Source: a virus. From it: 33,444 nucleotides of DNA. Where the stretch lies: IMG/VR virus record IMGVR_UViG_3300025879_002033, positions 1-33,444 of that record; one strand, 5' to 3'. The notes under the pieces are model-generated. The model saw nothing but the letters and a program-made list of their open reading frames with translations. It ran no database searches and had not been told where the DNA came from. Positions 1 through 10,138 of this stretch are shown one piece after another. The position numbers and the translations under genes were made by a program. Positions within the stretch are counted from its first letter, which is position 1, and each line of letters starts with the position of its first letter.

Positions 1-904
1 TGTATGGAAGTACTTGTTTACAGTATCAACCGATGACTCAATTAAGTTCTTGACTTCTGCCTTTATTCCGGTAAGATACATTACTGCACAACCTGCGGTT
101 GGTGCTGATACTGCACTTTCTAACCAATGGGATGTGCAACAAAACGCTGTCGATGGCGCCGTATATAACATTAAAGTTTCAAATGGTGGATCTGGATATA
201 CTTCTGCTCCAACTGTTACTGTTACTGGTGACGGTACTGGACTCACTGCAACTGCAGTAATTAGTGGAGGCGTGGTAACTGGGGTTAACGTAACCGCTGC
301 AGGTACTGGTTATAACCAAGTAGCGGTAACACTATCTGGAGGTGGTGGTTCTGGTGCAACAGCATACGGAGTTATCGGTCCTAAATCTGGGTTTGGCGCA
401 GATCCACGTGAAGATCTAAGAGCTCATTATGTAACTCTTAACGTAAGTCTTGTATATGCAGATGGTCAAGGTGACTTTATTGTCGGCAACGACTTCCGTC
501 AAATTGGTATTATCCGCAATCCATATAACTTTGGCACTACTACGGTAGCTACGGCTGAAACGCTTTCTGCAACTAAAGCTCTTGTAGTTGCTCTCGGCGG
601 ATCGTTTGCTAACGACAGTGAAATCGAAGGTACGGTTTCTGGTGCAAAGGCTATTGTTGATAGTTACGACTCAGTCAACGGGATCATCCGATTCCACCAA
701 ACAGAAGCAACAGGATATGTTGACTTCGACACTGGTGACTTTATTCGTGTAGTCGGTGATGCCGGCGCAGGCCAAGATTGTACCGCGATAAATAATCCTG
801 AAGTGCAACCATATTCGGGTGAGGTTATCTTCCTGGAAAACAGAACGCCAGTTAATCGTGCGTCTGACCAGATTGAAACAATCAAACTCGTACTTGAATT
901 TTAA
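1..904 (+). CDS. Baseplate wedge protein, gp8-like (C-terminal part, 5' end outside window)
   Basis: The reading frame is open from the left edge (first full codon at base 2), so this is the C-terminal ~300 residues of a longer gene. The end of the protein, with an ENRTPVNR stretch followed by [13 protein letters not shown], resembles the C-terminus of T4-like baseplate wedge protein gp8, which sits in the hexagonal baseplate. T4 gp8 is about 334 residues, so little should be missing. Residues roughly 47-120 form a glycine-rich insert with two SGGSGY/AGTGY-type repeats, a decoration common in marine T4-like virion proteins and seen again near the start of the protein at 6395. It is followed after 13 bases by the DUF4815 virion gene, the order expected in marine T4-like phages. 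The gp8 identity rests on remembered family features and context; a different baseplate protein is the main alternative. Confidence 0.72.
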   Translation, partial: VWKYLFTVSTDDSIKFLTSAFIPVRYITAQPAVGADTALSNQWDVQQNAVDGAVYNIKVSNGGSGYTSAPTVTVTGDGTGLTATAVISGGVVTGVNVTAAGTGYNQVAVTLSGGGGSGATAYGVIGPKSGFGADPREDLRAHYVTLNVSLVYADGQGDFIVGNDFRQIGIIRNPYNFGTTTVATAETLSATKALVVALGGSFANDSEIEGTVSGAKAIVDSYDSVNGIIRFHQTEATGYVDFDTGDFIRVVGDAGAGQDCTAINNPEVQPYSGEVIFLENRTPVNRASDQIETIKLVLEF

Positions 905-917
905 GGGTTAACAAACA

Positions 918-3900
918 ATGGCAATTAAGTTTAACATCGAACCATATTATGACGACTTTAACGTCGCTGGTTCTGACGGACTAAGTCCAAAAGAAAAATA
1001 CAACAGGGTCTTATTTCGTCCAGGTCATGCGGTACAGGCTCGTGAGCTTACTCAAATCCAATCGATTCTGCAACATCAGATTTCCTCGGTTGGTAATCAC
1101 CTTTTTGAAGAAGGTGCAATGGTTATCCCTGGCCATGCGTCAGTAGAACCTGCGCTAGATTATGTTAAACTAAGCGCAATTAACGAAACAGACCTGAATA
1201 ACCTCCTTGGCAAAATCTTTGTTGGTGCTGATACAGGTCTTCAGGCAAAGGTTGTTGCAGTAGCTCCTGCCGCTGGTGTTGATCCAGATACCATCTACGT
1301 CAAGTATCAAAATACAGGTACTTCCGATGAGAAAGTATTTGATGACAGCGAAATTATTACTGTTGGGTCTTATAGTGGTACTGTTGCATCAAATGGTACT
1401 GGCTTTGGTTCGGTAGCATTTATCGATGAGGGTATTTACTTTATCGAGAACAACTTCGTTGTTGTAAAAAGCGATCAGCTGATCCTTGACAAATATGATA
1501 CAGACCCTTCATACGATATTGGCCTAGAGGTTACAGAGTCTATTGCCACATCAGCCGAAGATGTATCTCTTAATGATATTGCTATCGGTACTCCAAACTA
1601 CGCTGCTCCCGGTGCTCACCGTTATAAGATCACTACAAAGCTAGTTAAACAAGCAAACGAAGCAAATACTCTTGAAAAGTTCTTGCTGCTTCTTCGCATT
1701 ACTGATGGTGAAGTTCAGTATAAAGTACGTTCAACTGATTACTCAATCATTGAAGATACACTTGCTCGTCGTACATTTGATGAGTCAGGTAACTATACAG
1801 TTCGCCCATTCATGGCGACTATCAACGAACACCAAGCAATTAACACACCAGGTGATGAAGCTAAGTTGGCTATCGGCCTTGAGAGTGGTAAAGCATACGT
1901 TCGTGGTTACGAAATTGAGACACTTGGTACACGGTATGTAAATGTTGACAAGGCGCGTGACTATGCACTCTTCGAAGCTGCATCTGTCCCAATGCTTGTT
2001 GGTAACTATGTAGAAGTACAAAACGTAGATGGCATCCCAGACATTAACACATATGGGAAGATGTCTATTTACGATACTGCCGGTGGAGCTGGATCTGTTA
2101 TTGGTTTTGCAAGAGCACGGTCTTTTGTATATGCCGGAGCTGGCAAATACCGTCTATACTTGTTCGATATCCAAATGAATGCAGCTGAATCTTTCCAAGA
2201 TGCTCGCTCATTTAAACTAGCAAGCACTCCTGAGTTCCTTTCTGATATTGTTCTTACCTCGGGTAATGCAATTATTCAAGAACCGAATCGTAACTCGATG
2301 GTATTTAGACTACCATTCGATCGTGTTAAAACCTGTGATAGCCAAGCTGACGATGCTCCAGATGATTTCAACTATGTCTACTTTACAAACCGTGATGTAG
2401 GTTCTTCTCTTGTAGCATCTGGACAAGCAACATTCAGTACTGTTGGTACTAACGAATTGTTTGAACCATTCGATGATGAGAACTGGGTTATTACGGTTGC
2501 AACTGGCGGATCTTCTGGTACTATTGTAGCACTTTCATCAGGCGATGTAAACATTCAATCTGGTTCTGAGAACGTAGTTGTTTCTGGCCTCGGTACTTAC
2601 GAGGGTGAGACAGTACGTCTTATCGCTGGCGTAAAGAGAACACTGACACACAAATCAAAATCACTAACTGGTGGTGAAGGTGCGGGTTCTGATAACGTTA
2701 GATTGTACCCGATTTCTTCTCCATCAAATACTGGCTGGATGAGTCTAGACCGTGGTGATGGATATCGTCTTATTGCTGTATACCAGTCAGCTGATACAAG
2801 TACTGATGCAACAATCAATGATGAAGACGTAACAGAATATTACGAGTTTGACAATGGTCAGCGTGATAACTTTTACGACCTATGTGCAGTTAGACTAAGA
2901 CCACAGACAGCGTTTAGACCAAAGGGTCGACTGCTTGTTAAGTTTGAATACTTCTCACACTCTGGTGCGGGTGATTTCTTCTCCGTTGATTCATATGGCG
3001 GTCTTGAAGATACTGACGGCAACATTGTTCGCTACGAAGATATTCCAGACTTTAAATCACGTAACACTGGCGAGTTAATCGAACTTCGTTCTGCTATTGA
3101 CTTCCGCCCACGTATTGATAACTCGGGTGGTAACTTCTCGGGTACTGGTGCATCTACTACTACTTGCCCAGAACCACTTACCACATTTACAACTGACATT
3201 CAATATTATCTGAATCGTGTTGATAAACTTTATTTGGACAAAGACGGTAACTTTGGCGTAACGAAGGGTATTCCTTCACTTGATCCAAAGCTTCCCGAAG
3301 ATCCTAAGGATGCAATGGTCATTTATAACGTAATGATTCCGGCATACACATTGAATACAGCAGAAGTTGGTATTCAGATGCTTGATAACAAACGTTACAC
3401 AATGCGTGATATCGGTCGTCTTGACAAACGTATCAACTCTCTTGAGTACTATACATCGTTGTCATTGCTTGAGCAACAGGCAGCAAATGCAGATATCATT
3501 GACGAAGCAACACAAACTCGACGTACTAAGTCAGGTTTCCTTGTTGACTCCTTTGCTTCGCATAGCGTAGGTAATGTGCTCAGTAACGAATATCGTGCTG
3601 CGATTGACCGTTCGAATAGAGTACTTCGCCCAGCATTTAACGAAGATAATGTTCGCCTACTTATGAACAATGTACTATCTTCTGATTATGCCCGGCACGG
3701 TGATATCGTAACTCTTCCATATACTGAGCAGGCTTTGGCTACTCAGGGCGTTGCATCTGCAACAATCAATGTTAACCCATACGAAGTATTCTCGTGGGAA
3801 GGCTCGATTGAACTCTCACCATCTACTGATGAGTGGAAAGATACTACACGCCGACCAGACGTAACAGTGAACCAAGACGGTGTGTTTGACGCTATGATGT

Positions 3901-6179
3901 CTGTCATCGACGAGCTTGACGCTGTTGGTACGCAGTGGAACGAATGGGAAACTAACTGGACTGGTGTTGATAGATCTTCAACCAGCCAAAGAACTGGACG
4001 TCGTCGTGGCGGTTGGTTCAACCGCTGGACACAACCAGGTGTTGCAACCACTACAACAACTACTGTAACTCAAGGGCAGTCTAGAACTGGTATTGAGACA
4101 TTTGTTTCTCCTGAAACAATTAACACCGAGATCGGCGATCGCGTAGTTGAAATTAACTTTGCACCATTCATTCGCTCGCGTATCATTAACTTTAAAGGTT
4201 CGCGCCTTAAGCCGAATACTCAAGTCTATGCATTCTTTGACGGAATTAATGTCAGCACATTTGTACGCGCCGAGGCCTCTTTCCTTCGTCACTCCGAGAA
4301 TGATAACCCAGTCTTGAATGGTAAGAATACACTGAGTGCTCACCCAGTAGGTGCAACAACACTTACAACAAATGCGAATGGTGAAGTAATTGGTTCATTC
4401 TTTATTCCGAATAACTCTGCAACTTTCTTTAAGACTGGTACTCGTGAATTTAAGCTGACTGATAGTGTATCAAACGATGATGCATTTGCGACTACTCAGG
4501 CGACGGCAAATTATTCTGCAAAGGGTTTGATCGAGACAAAAGAAAACGTTACGATCTCTACTCGTGTTCCTCAACTTGAAAAGCGCGAGGTAAGCGACAA
4601 CAGAATAATTAGTAATACCTCTACTCGTACAACTGTAAGATGGTATGATCCTCTTGCTCAGTCCTTTGTGGTTCCACTTGATGGCGGTGCGTTTATCACT
4701 GCAATCGATTTGTTCTTCCATACAAAAGACAGCAATATTCCGGTTACGCTCCAGATTCGTGAAATGGAAAATGGTATTCCTACTCAACGTATCGTACCTT
4801 TCTCTGAGCTTACAAAACCAGCGGCGGATGTTAACGTTGTAGATCTTAATACGAACTTGCCTGATCCTACACTGGCAACAACATTCACATTCGATGCTCC
4901 TGTGTATCTTCAGGACGGTATGGAATACTGCTTTGTGGTACTTGCTAACTCAAATGAGTACAATGTATGGTATGCTGGTATCGGCGAAGATGACTATACA
5001 ACAGGTAACCGAATCTCGAAACAGCCTTATGCTGGTGTATTGTTTAAATCTCAGAACGCTTCTACATGGACTCCAGATCAAAACAAAGATCTTAAGTTTA
5101 CTATCAAGCGTGCAGAGTTTGACACATCAGTTAATTCACAGATTGTTCTTGAGAATGGTGAGGTTCAACAACGTCAGCTGATTAAGAATCCATTCGCTAC
5201 CACATCAGGTTCGAATGTAATTCGAGTAGCTCACAGATCACACCACTTGTTTGAAAATACTAACTCAATTCCTTCGTATGTCACTATTGCAAATGCGACG
5301 GACGTAAATGGTATTCCAGCTGCGGAACTTAATACAACTCATGAAGTTCAGAACGTTGAAATGGATTCGTATGAGATTGTGGTTACTACAGTCGCAACCG
5401 GGACAGGTATTGATGGTGGAACTGCAGTAACAGCTACTGAAAACCAACTGTATAACACATTCTATACTAATTTGGCCCAGGTTAACTTGCCTGGAACCAA
5501 TACAACATGGGGTGTACGTACATCAACAGGTATGAGCTTGGGTGCAACATCACCTACTCCATACGTTACTCAAACAAGCTTCGCTCCGATTATTGTAAAT
5601 CAGAACGTAGACATGTTGAGCCCAGGTGTTGTTGCTTCTCTTGACAACGAGCAATCAGGTAAGACATTCTTCTTGCGTGGTACTCTGTCGTCAACGCAGA
5701 CTAACTTGTCTCCGGTTATTGACCTGGAACGAGCATCGATCTTTACGATTGCAAACCGCATTGATAACCCTGTTGCTACTGCGACTCCTGGTTACAACGT
5801 GGTTGATGACTTCTATGACGAAACTGATCCGGTACTTGGTTCATCGAAAGCAAAGTATCTGACTAAAAACGTAAAACTGGCCGATGCAGCAGACGGTGTT
5901 CGTATCTTTATGGATGTGAATAGACCTTCATCTTCTTCGGTTGATGTTTACTACCGAGTTTCAGATAACGAAGAATCAATTGACGGGTTGAACTGGATCC
6001 ATGCAGTTCCAGAAGAACCAATCCCGTTTGATGATGCATATGGATACAATGAGTCAGAGTTCATTATTGATCCTCCTGGTGTCTTTACGGTGTTTGCTGT
6101 TAAGATTGTAATGAAAAGCTCTAACTCGTCTCGTGTACCAACAGTTAAAGACTTGAGAGTGATTGCACTACAACCATGA
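918..6179 (+). CDS. Large virion structural protein with DUF4815-type N-terminal region
   Basis: This 1753-residue protein begins with a segment (YDDF..GLSPKEKYNRVLFRPG then QARELTQIQSILQHQ, residues ~10-55) typical of DUF4815 proteins of marine T4-like phages, which are virion structural proteins probably at the baseplate or tail-fibre connection. A middle region (~840-1040) is helical and polar. Residues ~1040-1060 are rich in Arg, Trp and Thr (TTTTTTVTQ). A C-terminal half includes a DPLAQSFVVP motif followed by beta-rich domains, as in family members. There is no signal peptide or catalytic motif. It starts 13 bases after the gp8-like gene and overlaps the next gene by four bases (ATGA), implying one transcript and translational coupling. 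Family assignment is from pattern recognition; exact position in the virion is inferred. Confidence 0.82.
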   Translation: MAIKFNIEPYYDDFNVAGSDGLSPKEKYNRVLFRPGHAVQARELTQIQSILQHQISSVGNHLFEEGAMVIPGHASVEPALDYVKLSAINETDLNNLLGKIFVGADTGLQAKVVAVAPAAGVDPDTIYVKYQNTGTSDEKVFDDSEIITVGSYSGTVASNGTGFGSVAFIDEGIYFIENNFVVVKSDQLILDKYDTDPSYDIGLEVTESIATSAEDVSLNDIAIGTPNYAAPGAHRYKITTKLVKQANEANTLEKFLLLLRITDGEVQYKVRSTDYSIIEDTLARRTFDESGNYTVRPFMATINEHQAINTPGDEAKLAIGLESGKAYVRGYEIETLGTRYVNVDKARDYALFEAASVPMLVGNYVEVQNVDGIPDINTYGKMSIYDTAGGAGSVIGFARARSFVYAGAGKYRLYLFDIQMNAAESFQDARSFKLASTPEFLSDIVLTSGNAIIQEPNRNSMVFRLPFDRVKTCDSQADDAPDDFNYVYFTNRDVGSSLVASGQATFSTVGTNELFEPFDDENWVITVATGGSSGTIVALSSGDVNIQSGSENVVVSGLGTYEGETVRLIAGVKRTLTHKSKSLTGGEGAGSDNVRLYPISSPSNTGWMSLDRGDGYRLIAVYQSADTSTDATINDEDVTEYYEFDNGQRDNFYDLCAVRLRPQTAFRPKGRLLVKFEYFSHSGAGDFFSVDSYGGLEDTDGNIVRYEDIPDFKSRNTGELIELRSAIDFRPRIDNSGGNFSGTGASTTTCPEPLTTFTTDIQYYLNRVDKLYLDKDGNFGVTKGIPSLDPKLPEDPKDAMVIYNVMIPAYTLNTAEVGIQMLDNKRYTMRDIGRLDKRINSLEYYTSLSLLEQQAANADIIDEATQTRRTKSGFLVDSFASHSVGNVLSNEYRAAIDRSNRVLRPAFNEDNVRLLMNNVLSSDYARHGDIVTLPYTEQALATQGVASATINVNPYEVFSWEGSIELSPSTDEWKDTTRRPDVTVNQDGVFDAMMSVIDELDAVGTQWNEWETNWTGVDRSSTSQRTGRRRGGWFNRWTQPGVATTTTTTVTQGQSRTGIETFVSPETINTEIGDRVVEINFAPFIRSRIINFKGSRLKPNTQVYAFFDGINVSTFVRAEASFLRHSENDNPVLNGKNTLSAHPVGATTLTTNANGEVIGSFFIPNNSATFFKTGTREFKLTDSVSNDDAFATTQATANYSAKGLIETKENVTISTRVPQLEKREVSDNRIISNTSTRTTVRWYDPLAQSFVVPLDGGAFITAIDLFFHTKDSNIPVTLQIREMENGIPTQRIVPFSELTKPAADVNVVDLNTNLPDPTLATTFTFDAPVYLQDGMEYCFVVLANSNEYNVWYAGIGEDDYTTGNRISKQPYAGVLFKSQNASTWTPDQNKDLKFTIKRAEFDTSVNSQIVLENGEVQQRQLIKNPFATTSGSNVIRVAHRSHHLFENTNSIPSYVTIANATDVNGIPAAELNTTHEVQNVEMDSYEIVVTTVATGTGIDGGTAVTATENQLYNTFYTNLAQVNLPGTNTTWGVRTSTGMSLGATSPTPYVTQTSFAPIIVNQNVDMLSPGVVASLDNEQSGKTFFLRGTLSSTQTNLSPVIDLERASIFTIANRIDNPVATATPGYNVVDDFYDETDPVLGSSKAKYLTKNVKLADAADGVRIFMDVNRPSSSSVDVYYRVSDNEESIDGLNWIHAVPEEPIPFDDAYGYNESEFIIDPPGVFTVFAVKIVMKSSNSSRVPTVKDLRVIALQP

Positions 6180-6388
6180 TACAAGATCCTAATTATATTC
6201 CAGTTGAGGGGCACGCGAATTTTGTTCGTGATGCCTCTACTGGAGCGATTATAAATATTGATAAGAGTAAGGCAACAAAGGCTAGAAAGGCCCGTGAAAA
6301 GGTTCTTCGAGAAAAAGAAGAAATCAAAGAACTTAAAAATGATGTCGCCGAAATCAAATCGTTACTCAAGCAATTGTTAGAGAGATAA
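6176..6388 (+). CDS. Small coiled-coil protein of T4-like phages, function unknown
   Basis: This 70-residue protein has an N-terminal stretch of about 30 residues (YIPVEGHANFVRD.STGAIIN) followed by a highly charged helix from residue ~30 to the end, with a heptad-like IKELKNDVAEIKSLLKQL pattern that predicts a coiled coil. Small proteins of this shape lie beside the DUF4815 gene in marine T4-like phages, but no function is known to me. Its ATG overlaps the stop of the preceding gene (ATGA), and six bases separate it from the next gene, so it belongs to the structural operon. The coiled coil could serve as an assembly factor or a trimerising element; this is inference. Confidence 0.75.
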   Translation: MIQDPNYIPVEGHANFVRDASTGAIINIDKSKATKARKAREKVLREKEEIKELKNDVAEIKSLLKQLLER

Positions 6389-6394
6389 AATAAC

Positions 6395-9358
6395 ATGGCA
6401 GCTAATTTTATAAATTTAACCGATACACTCGAAGAGTGGAGAGTCAAAGCTAATGAAGTTTATGGCAAAGTCGGTGATCTAGACACACTCGTAAAAGACT
6501 CTACTGTGATTTACACTGGAGTCATTGGCCAAAATGCCAATGACTTTACTGGTACACATGCTACATTTACGGTAACGAGATTTAATGGTTCATACTCAGT
6601 AGCTATTACGAGTGGAGGATCTGGCTACGATGTATCAGACACTGTTATTGTAAATGGTACAGATCTAGGTGGATCCTCGGGTACAAACGACGCAACAATC
6701 ACCATTACAGCCGTAGATCCAGGGTTTGCTGCCACCGATGCTACTATTACTGGTGTTGCGGTTGGTGACCTTATCTCTGAAGTAAATGGTTTACGCGCCG
6801 AGCTTGGATCACTTATTAACTTTACTCTAAATACAGATACAAGCACATTTTACGAAGCAGTAAATGAGCTTGAAAACATTATCCGTACAGAGGCTACTGG
6901 CGACGCTAATTATGCATTGACAACTGATGCACATAACCTTGTTGCTGCGATTAACGAAATTGAAGCTTCTCTACGTGGCGCAAATGCTGACTATGTTTTA
7001 AATACAGATTCAAGTGATGTAGTATCAGCTATTAACGAATTTCAAACCGAGATCGGCCGGATCGAAGACTTTGATGCGCAAGGATCTAGTGCAAATGCTT
7101 TGGTAGACTATGTCGACCTTGGTACTACTATTGTATCTGCTATTAATGCGCTGAAAGACAAAGCGGATATAAATGCTGATATCCTTGGCGGTGTCGTTGC
7201 AGATGACTATGACGGTCCAGATACCAATGTAGTAAGTGCGCTTAACTCGCTGTTTAACCGATCTGATCTTGGTACGCTCGATGATGTATATGTTCGTCGT
7301 AGTGGCACACTCGATATGGAAGGCTTGTTCCAACTTCACAGCACTGGTATTACATCTAATGCCAATAACATGTTGCTTAAAACTGGAGCTACTGATGTAA
7401 CTGCAGTTACTATTAACGCAAGTAACCAGAACGTTGGTATTGGCGGAACACCCGGTACAAATAAACTAAAAGTAACCGGATCTATTAATGCAACAACCGG
7501 ACTGTACTGGGATGGTGACTCTATTGACACTCGCTATCTAAGAAGTGATAACGGTGCACCTCAGATCCTTCACATCGATACTGAAATTGTGTCGTCTCTC
7601 GACTTAAATCCGGATCCAGGCAAAACAGTTACTATTGGTGGTGCAGTCGTAACAAACGATGACTTTGGATTCCTTGAGTGGGTTCAAGACCAAGTTGGTG
7701 CGATGGTTACAGCAAACACCGAAGAGCGTGGTATCTCGGCAGTTTACAATGACTCAACTGGTAAACTCAACTTTGCAATTGCTAACAACTCGCACAACCA
7801 CATAGTTGCCAACATTACTGATTTTACTGAAGAAGTTCAAGATACTGTAGGAGCTATGATTTCTGGTAACACAGAAAATGGTATTGCAGTAACGTATAAC
7901 GATACTTCTGGCAAGCTAAACTTTGACGTTAACGATCCTGTGATTACAATCTCAGGTGAAGCTTCTGGTTCTGCTACTATGACGAACCTGGGCAATACCA
8001 GTATCTCAGTTACGCTAGATCACGAAGCAATTCAAGACGCTGTTGGAGAAATGTTGACAGGAAATACCGAAACAGGTATTAACGTCACATATGACGACAC
8101 CGGTAACAAAATCAACTTTGCGCTTACTGCGTCACCTAAAGTTATTTTGAGTGGTGATGTAAGCGGTTCTGTTACACTTACAAACGTTGCAACTGGTGAC
8201 TATACGATTACCACGGTCATTGCCGATGATTCTCACAATCATACAATTTCAAACATTGATAACTTTACCGAAGAAGTTCAAGATATTGTAGGCACAATGA
8301 TCAACCCAACTAATATTGAGGCTGGTCTGAGTGTAACATATGATGATGAAACCGGTAAGATTAACTTTGATGTTAACGATCCAACAATTACTCTGAGTGG
8401 AGATGTTACTGGTACTGCTACCATGACTAACCTCGGCTCAATTGATATTACTACAACTGTTGCTAATGATTCGCATAACCACGATGGTCGGTATTATACG
8501 GAAACCGAGTCGGATTCAAGGTTTGCAAATGTTGCTGGTGATACATTCACTGGTAACGTTACAATTCAAGATGCAAACCTGAATGTTCAAAGGGACATTT
8601 ATATCGGCGAAAATGGTGCGGGTGATTCTAGTCTTTATTTTTACGACGATAATTCAGACACTTGGCGTGGCATTGAATGGGACGACTCAGCTAATGCCAT
8701 GGTCGTAGAAGATAACGGCGGTACACTGAGAACTATTGTTCACTCTGGTAATGTCGCTGGATATACTGTAACTAATGCGACAAATGCAGTATCATCGACT
8801 AACGCAGAATATATTAATGTTGATGAAACAAATACCAATGCATCATACCAGGTTATGTTTACCAATCAAAATGGCACTGGTTATCAAAGACCTTATATTG
8901 ATACAGATAATGGTCATTTGGTATATAACCCATCATCTCATACTCTTACTGCTGGTATCTTCTCGGGTACTGCGACCAATGCACGATATGCTGACTTGGC
9001 GGAAAAATACTTAGCAGATGGAGAATACGAAGTTGGTACTGTAATCGCTGTTGGTGGTGTTGCTGAAGTTACTGCAGCCGATATTACTAACCAACACTCA
9101 GTCCTTGGCGTTGTATCTGATAAACCTGCTTACTTGATGAACAGCGAACTTGAAGGTGGCACAACTGTTGCACTAAAAGGTCGTGTTCCAGTCAGGGTTG
9201 TCGGTAATGTCAAGAAGGGCGATCGTCTCGCTCCATCTATGGAGTCTGGTCTGGCCACAGTGAAAAACGAAAAAGATGCATGGTCATTTGCTATCGCGCT
9301 TGAAGATGGATCTGGTACTCCTGAAAATCCAGGGGTAGTTGAGGCTGTTATCCTATGA
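6395..9358 (+). CDS. Long tail-fibre-like virion protein with repeats and a Peptidase_G2-like C-terminus
   Basis: This 987-residue protein is built like a trimeric fibre. After a helical N-terminus (~1-40) and a SGGSGY module (~70) come helical NAINE/NALKD repeats (~155-300). Four repeats follow (~425-690) of the form [EE]VQD.VG.M....TE.GI.VTY.D..GK.NF.V, each followed by SGD.[SG]T.T.TN, with SHNH motifs between them, and then a DGRYYTETESDSRF fibre motif (~690-710). The last ~110 residues (ADLAEKYLADGEYEVGTV ... VALKGRVPV ... KKGDRLAPS) resemble the Peptidase_G2 / intramolecular chaperone-type ends of phage fibres, which can self-cleave after trimerisation. I cannot confirm the catalytic residues. 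It overlaps the next gene by ATGA. It is probably a tail or collar fibre; receptor binding is not proven. Confidence 0.75.
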   Translation: MAANFINLTDTLEEWRVKANEVYGKVGDLDTLVKDSTVIYTGVIGQNANDFTGTHATFTVTRFNGSYSVAITSGGSGYDVSDTVIVNGTDLGGSSGTNDATITITAVDPGFAATDATITGVAVGDLISEVNGLRAELGSLINFTLNTDTSTFYEAVNELENIIRTEATGDANYALTTDAHNLVAAINEIEASLRGANADYVLNTDSSDVVSAINEFQTEIGRIEDFDAQGSSANALVDYVDLGTTIVSAINALKDKADINADILGGVVADDYDGPDTNVVSALNSLFNRSDLGTLDDVYVRRSGTLDMEGLFQLHSTGITSNANNMLLKTGATDVTAVTINASNQNVGIGGTPGTNKLKVTGSINATTGLYWDGDSIDTRYLRSDNGAPQILHIDTEIVSSLDLNPDPGKTVTIGGAVVTNDDFGFLEWVQDQVGAMVTANTEERGISAVYNDSTGKLNFAIANNSHNHIVANITDFTEEVQDTVGAMISGNTENGIAVTYNDTSGKLNFDVNDPVITISGEASGSATMTNLGNTSISVTLDHEAIQDAVGEMLTGNTETGINVTYDDTGNKINFALTASPKVILSGDVSGSVTLTNVATGDYTITTVIADDSHNHTISNIDNFTEEVQDIVGTMINPTNIEAGLSVTYDDETGKINFDVNDPTITLSGDVTGTATMTNLGSIDITTTVANDSHNHDGRYYTETESDSRFANVAGDTFTGNVTIQDANLNVQRDIYIGENGAGDSSLYFYDDNSDTWRGIEWDDSANAMVVEDNGGTLRTIVHSGNVAGYTVTNATNAVSSTNAEYINVDETNTNASYQVMFTNQNGTGYQRPYIDTDNGHLVYNPSSHTLTAGIFSGTATNARYADLAEKYLADGEYEVGTVIAVGGVAEVTAADITNQHSVLGVVSDKPAYLMNSELEGGTTVALKGRVPVRVVGNVKKGDRLAPSMESGLATVKNEKDAWSFAIALEDGSGTPENPGVVEAVIL

Positions 9359-9765
9359 CGGATATGAATCCAAAAGATGTATTTTTTAAATTCGTAAAGA
9401 ATCACGACTTATTTGCCGACATTGAATTTCTTGATTCTCCTATTGAGGGTCAAGAAATCATTGCGGTTCGTGGCGGAGTGTATGAAGCTGATGATGGAAT
9501 CGTGATTGATCCTGATTATGATGAAATTGTCAGTAGCTTTATGAATATAAATTATGACCGTTGGGCAGTTAACCACATCTATAGTCTAGTTGAGCAAGCA
9601 AAAAAATCAGATAAAGAAAAAACTTTATTGGCACAAGCAATAGTTGATTATATCATAGTACCTTTGATAAATAGTAATATCAATTCAGAGAAGGTTTATT
9701 TTCCGGTACACAACTTAGGTGACTGGAATGACCTTTCTTGGGCAGATAAAGTAATCGAGGCATAA
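9355..9765 (+). CDS. Hypothetical 136-residue phage protein
   Basis: I do not recognise this protein. It is acidic, soluble and mixed alpha/beta, with no signal peptide, membrane segment or cysteine pattern. It has an acidic central stretch (DDGIVIDPDYDEI, ~45-57) and ends in a tryptophan-containing segment (DWNDLSWADKVIEA). It starts inside the stop codon of the fibre gene (ATGA overlap) and ends one base before the next ATG, so it is part of the same late structural transcript. A role as a small virion component or an assembly chaperone for the preceding fibre would fit its position, but nothing in the sequence demonstrates this. Confidence 0.7.
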   Translation: MTDMNPKDVFFKFVKNHDLFADIEFLDSPIEGQEIIAVRGGVYEADDGIVIDPDYDEIVSSFMNINYDRWAVNHIYSLVEQAKKSDKEKTLLAQAIVDYIIVPLINSNINSEKVYFPVHNLGDWNDLSWADKVIEA

Positions 9766-9766
9766 G

Positions 9767-10138
9767 ATGGCAGATCAAACACAGCGTAGTCCAAAGCAAA
9801 ATAATTATCCAAGCAATAGTCCTATTGCAGGCCTAAGAGGCGAGATTACTGCTGGTGCTTCAATTGATGCGGCTGATATTAACGGGCTAATTAACTTAAT
9901 TAACGGTTGGATTGGTCATACGCACGTCTATGACGATGCATACCAGCTTGCGACCTTTGGTAATACTGGCGATCGAACCGATTACTACGAAGACAAAACA
10001 ACTGCCAATACTGCTTTATCTACAGTTGGTCAAGTTTCTTCTGGTAGTGCAATAACTGCGGCTAAACACAACGAAATGAAAGATCGCAGTAATTCACTTC
10101 GCGGACACAGCCACGTTATTGATGACCGTACTTCTTAA
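9767..10138 (+). CDS. Small virion-type protein with two HxH modules
   Basis: This 123-residue protein contains two copies of a ~25-residue module. Residues 33-57 (I-D-A-A then N39, HTH at 51-53, DD at 56-57) and residues 96-120 (I-T-A-A then N102, HSH at 114-116, DD at 119-120) align without gaps. In both, the Asn lies exactly 12 residues before the first His. HxH motifs bind iron in the trimeric needles and fibres of T4-type tails (for example gp12), so a trimeric metal-binding tip or fibre module is plausible. The same module makes up the core of the 71-residue Cys-rich peptide at 13155. The gene ends the + strand structural run; its TAA overlaps the stop of the convergent hydroxylase gene, with no terminator visible between them. 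Virion location is inferred from the module and the neighbours. Confidence 0.7.
   Translation: MADQTQRSPKQNNYPSNSPIAGLRGEITAGASIDAADINGLINLINGWIGHTHVYDDAYQLATFGNTGDRTDYYEDKTTANTALSTVGQVSSGSAITAAKHNEMKDRSNSLRGHSHVIDDRTS

Noticed and set aside
3743-4343. Long open frames on the - strand opposite the DUF4815 gene (also 7025-7339, 29342-29887)
   Set aside because: They lie fully opposite strongly supported structural genes, lack ribosome sites and have no recognisable protein features.
6250-6257. TATAAATA within the small coiled-coil gene
   Set aside because: It lies in coding sequence, about 137 bases before the next start, unlike the 30-40 base spacing of the other boxes.
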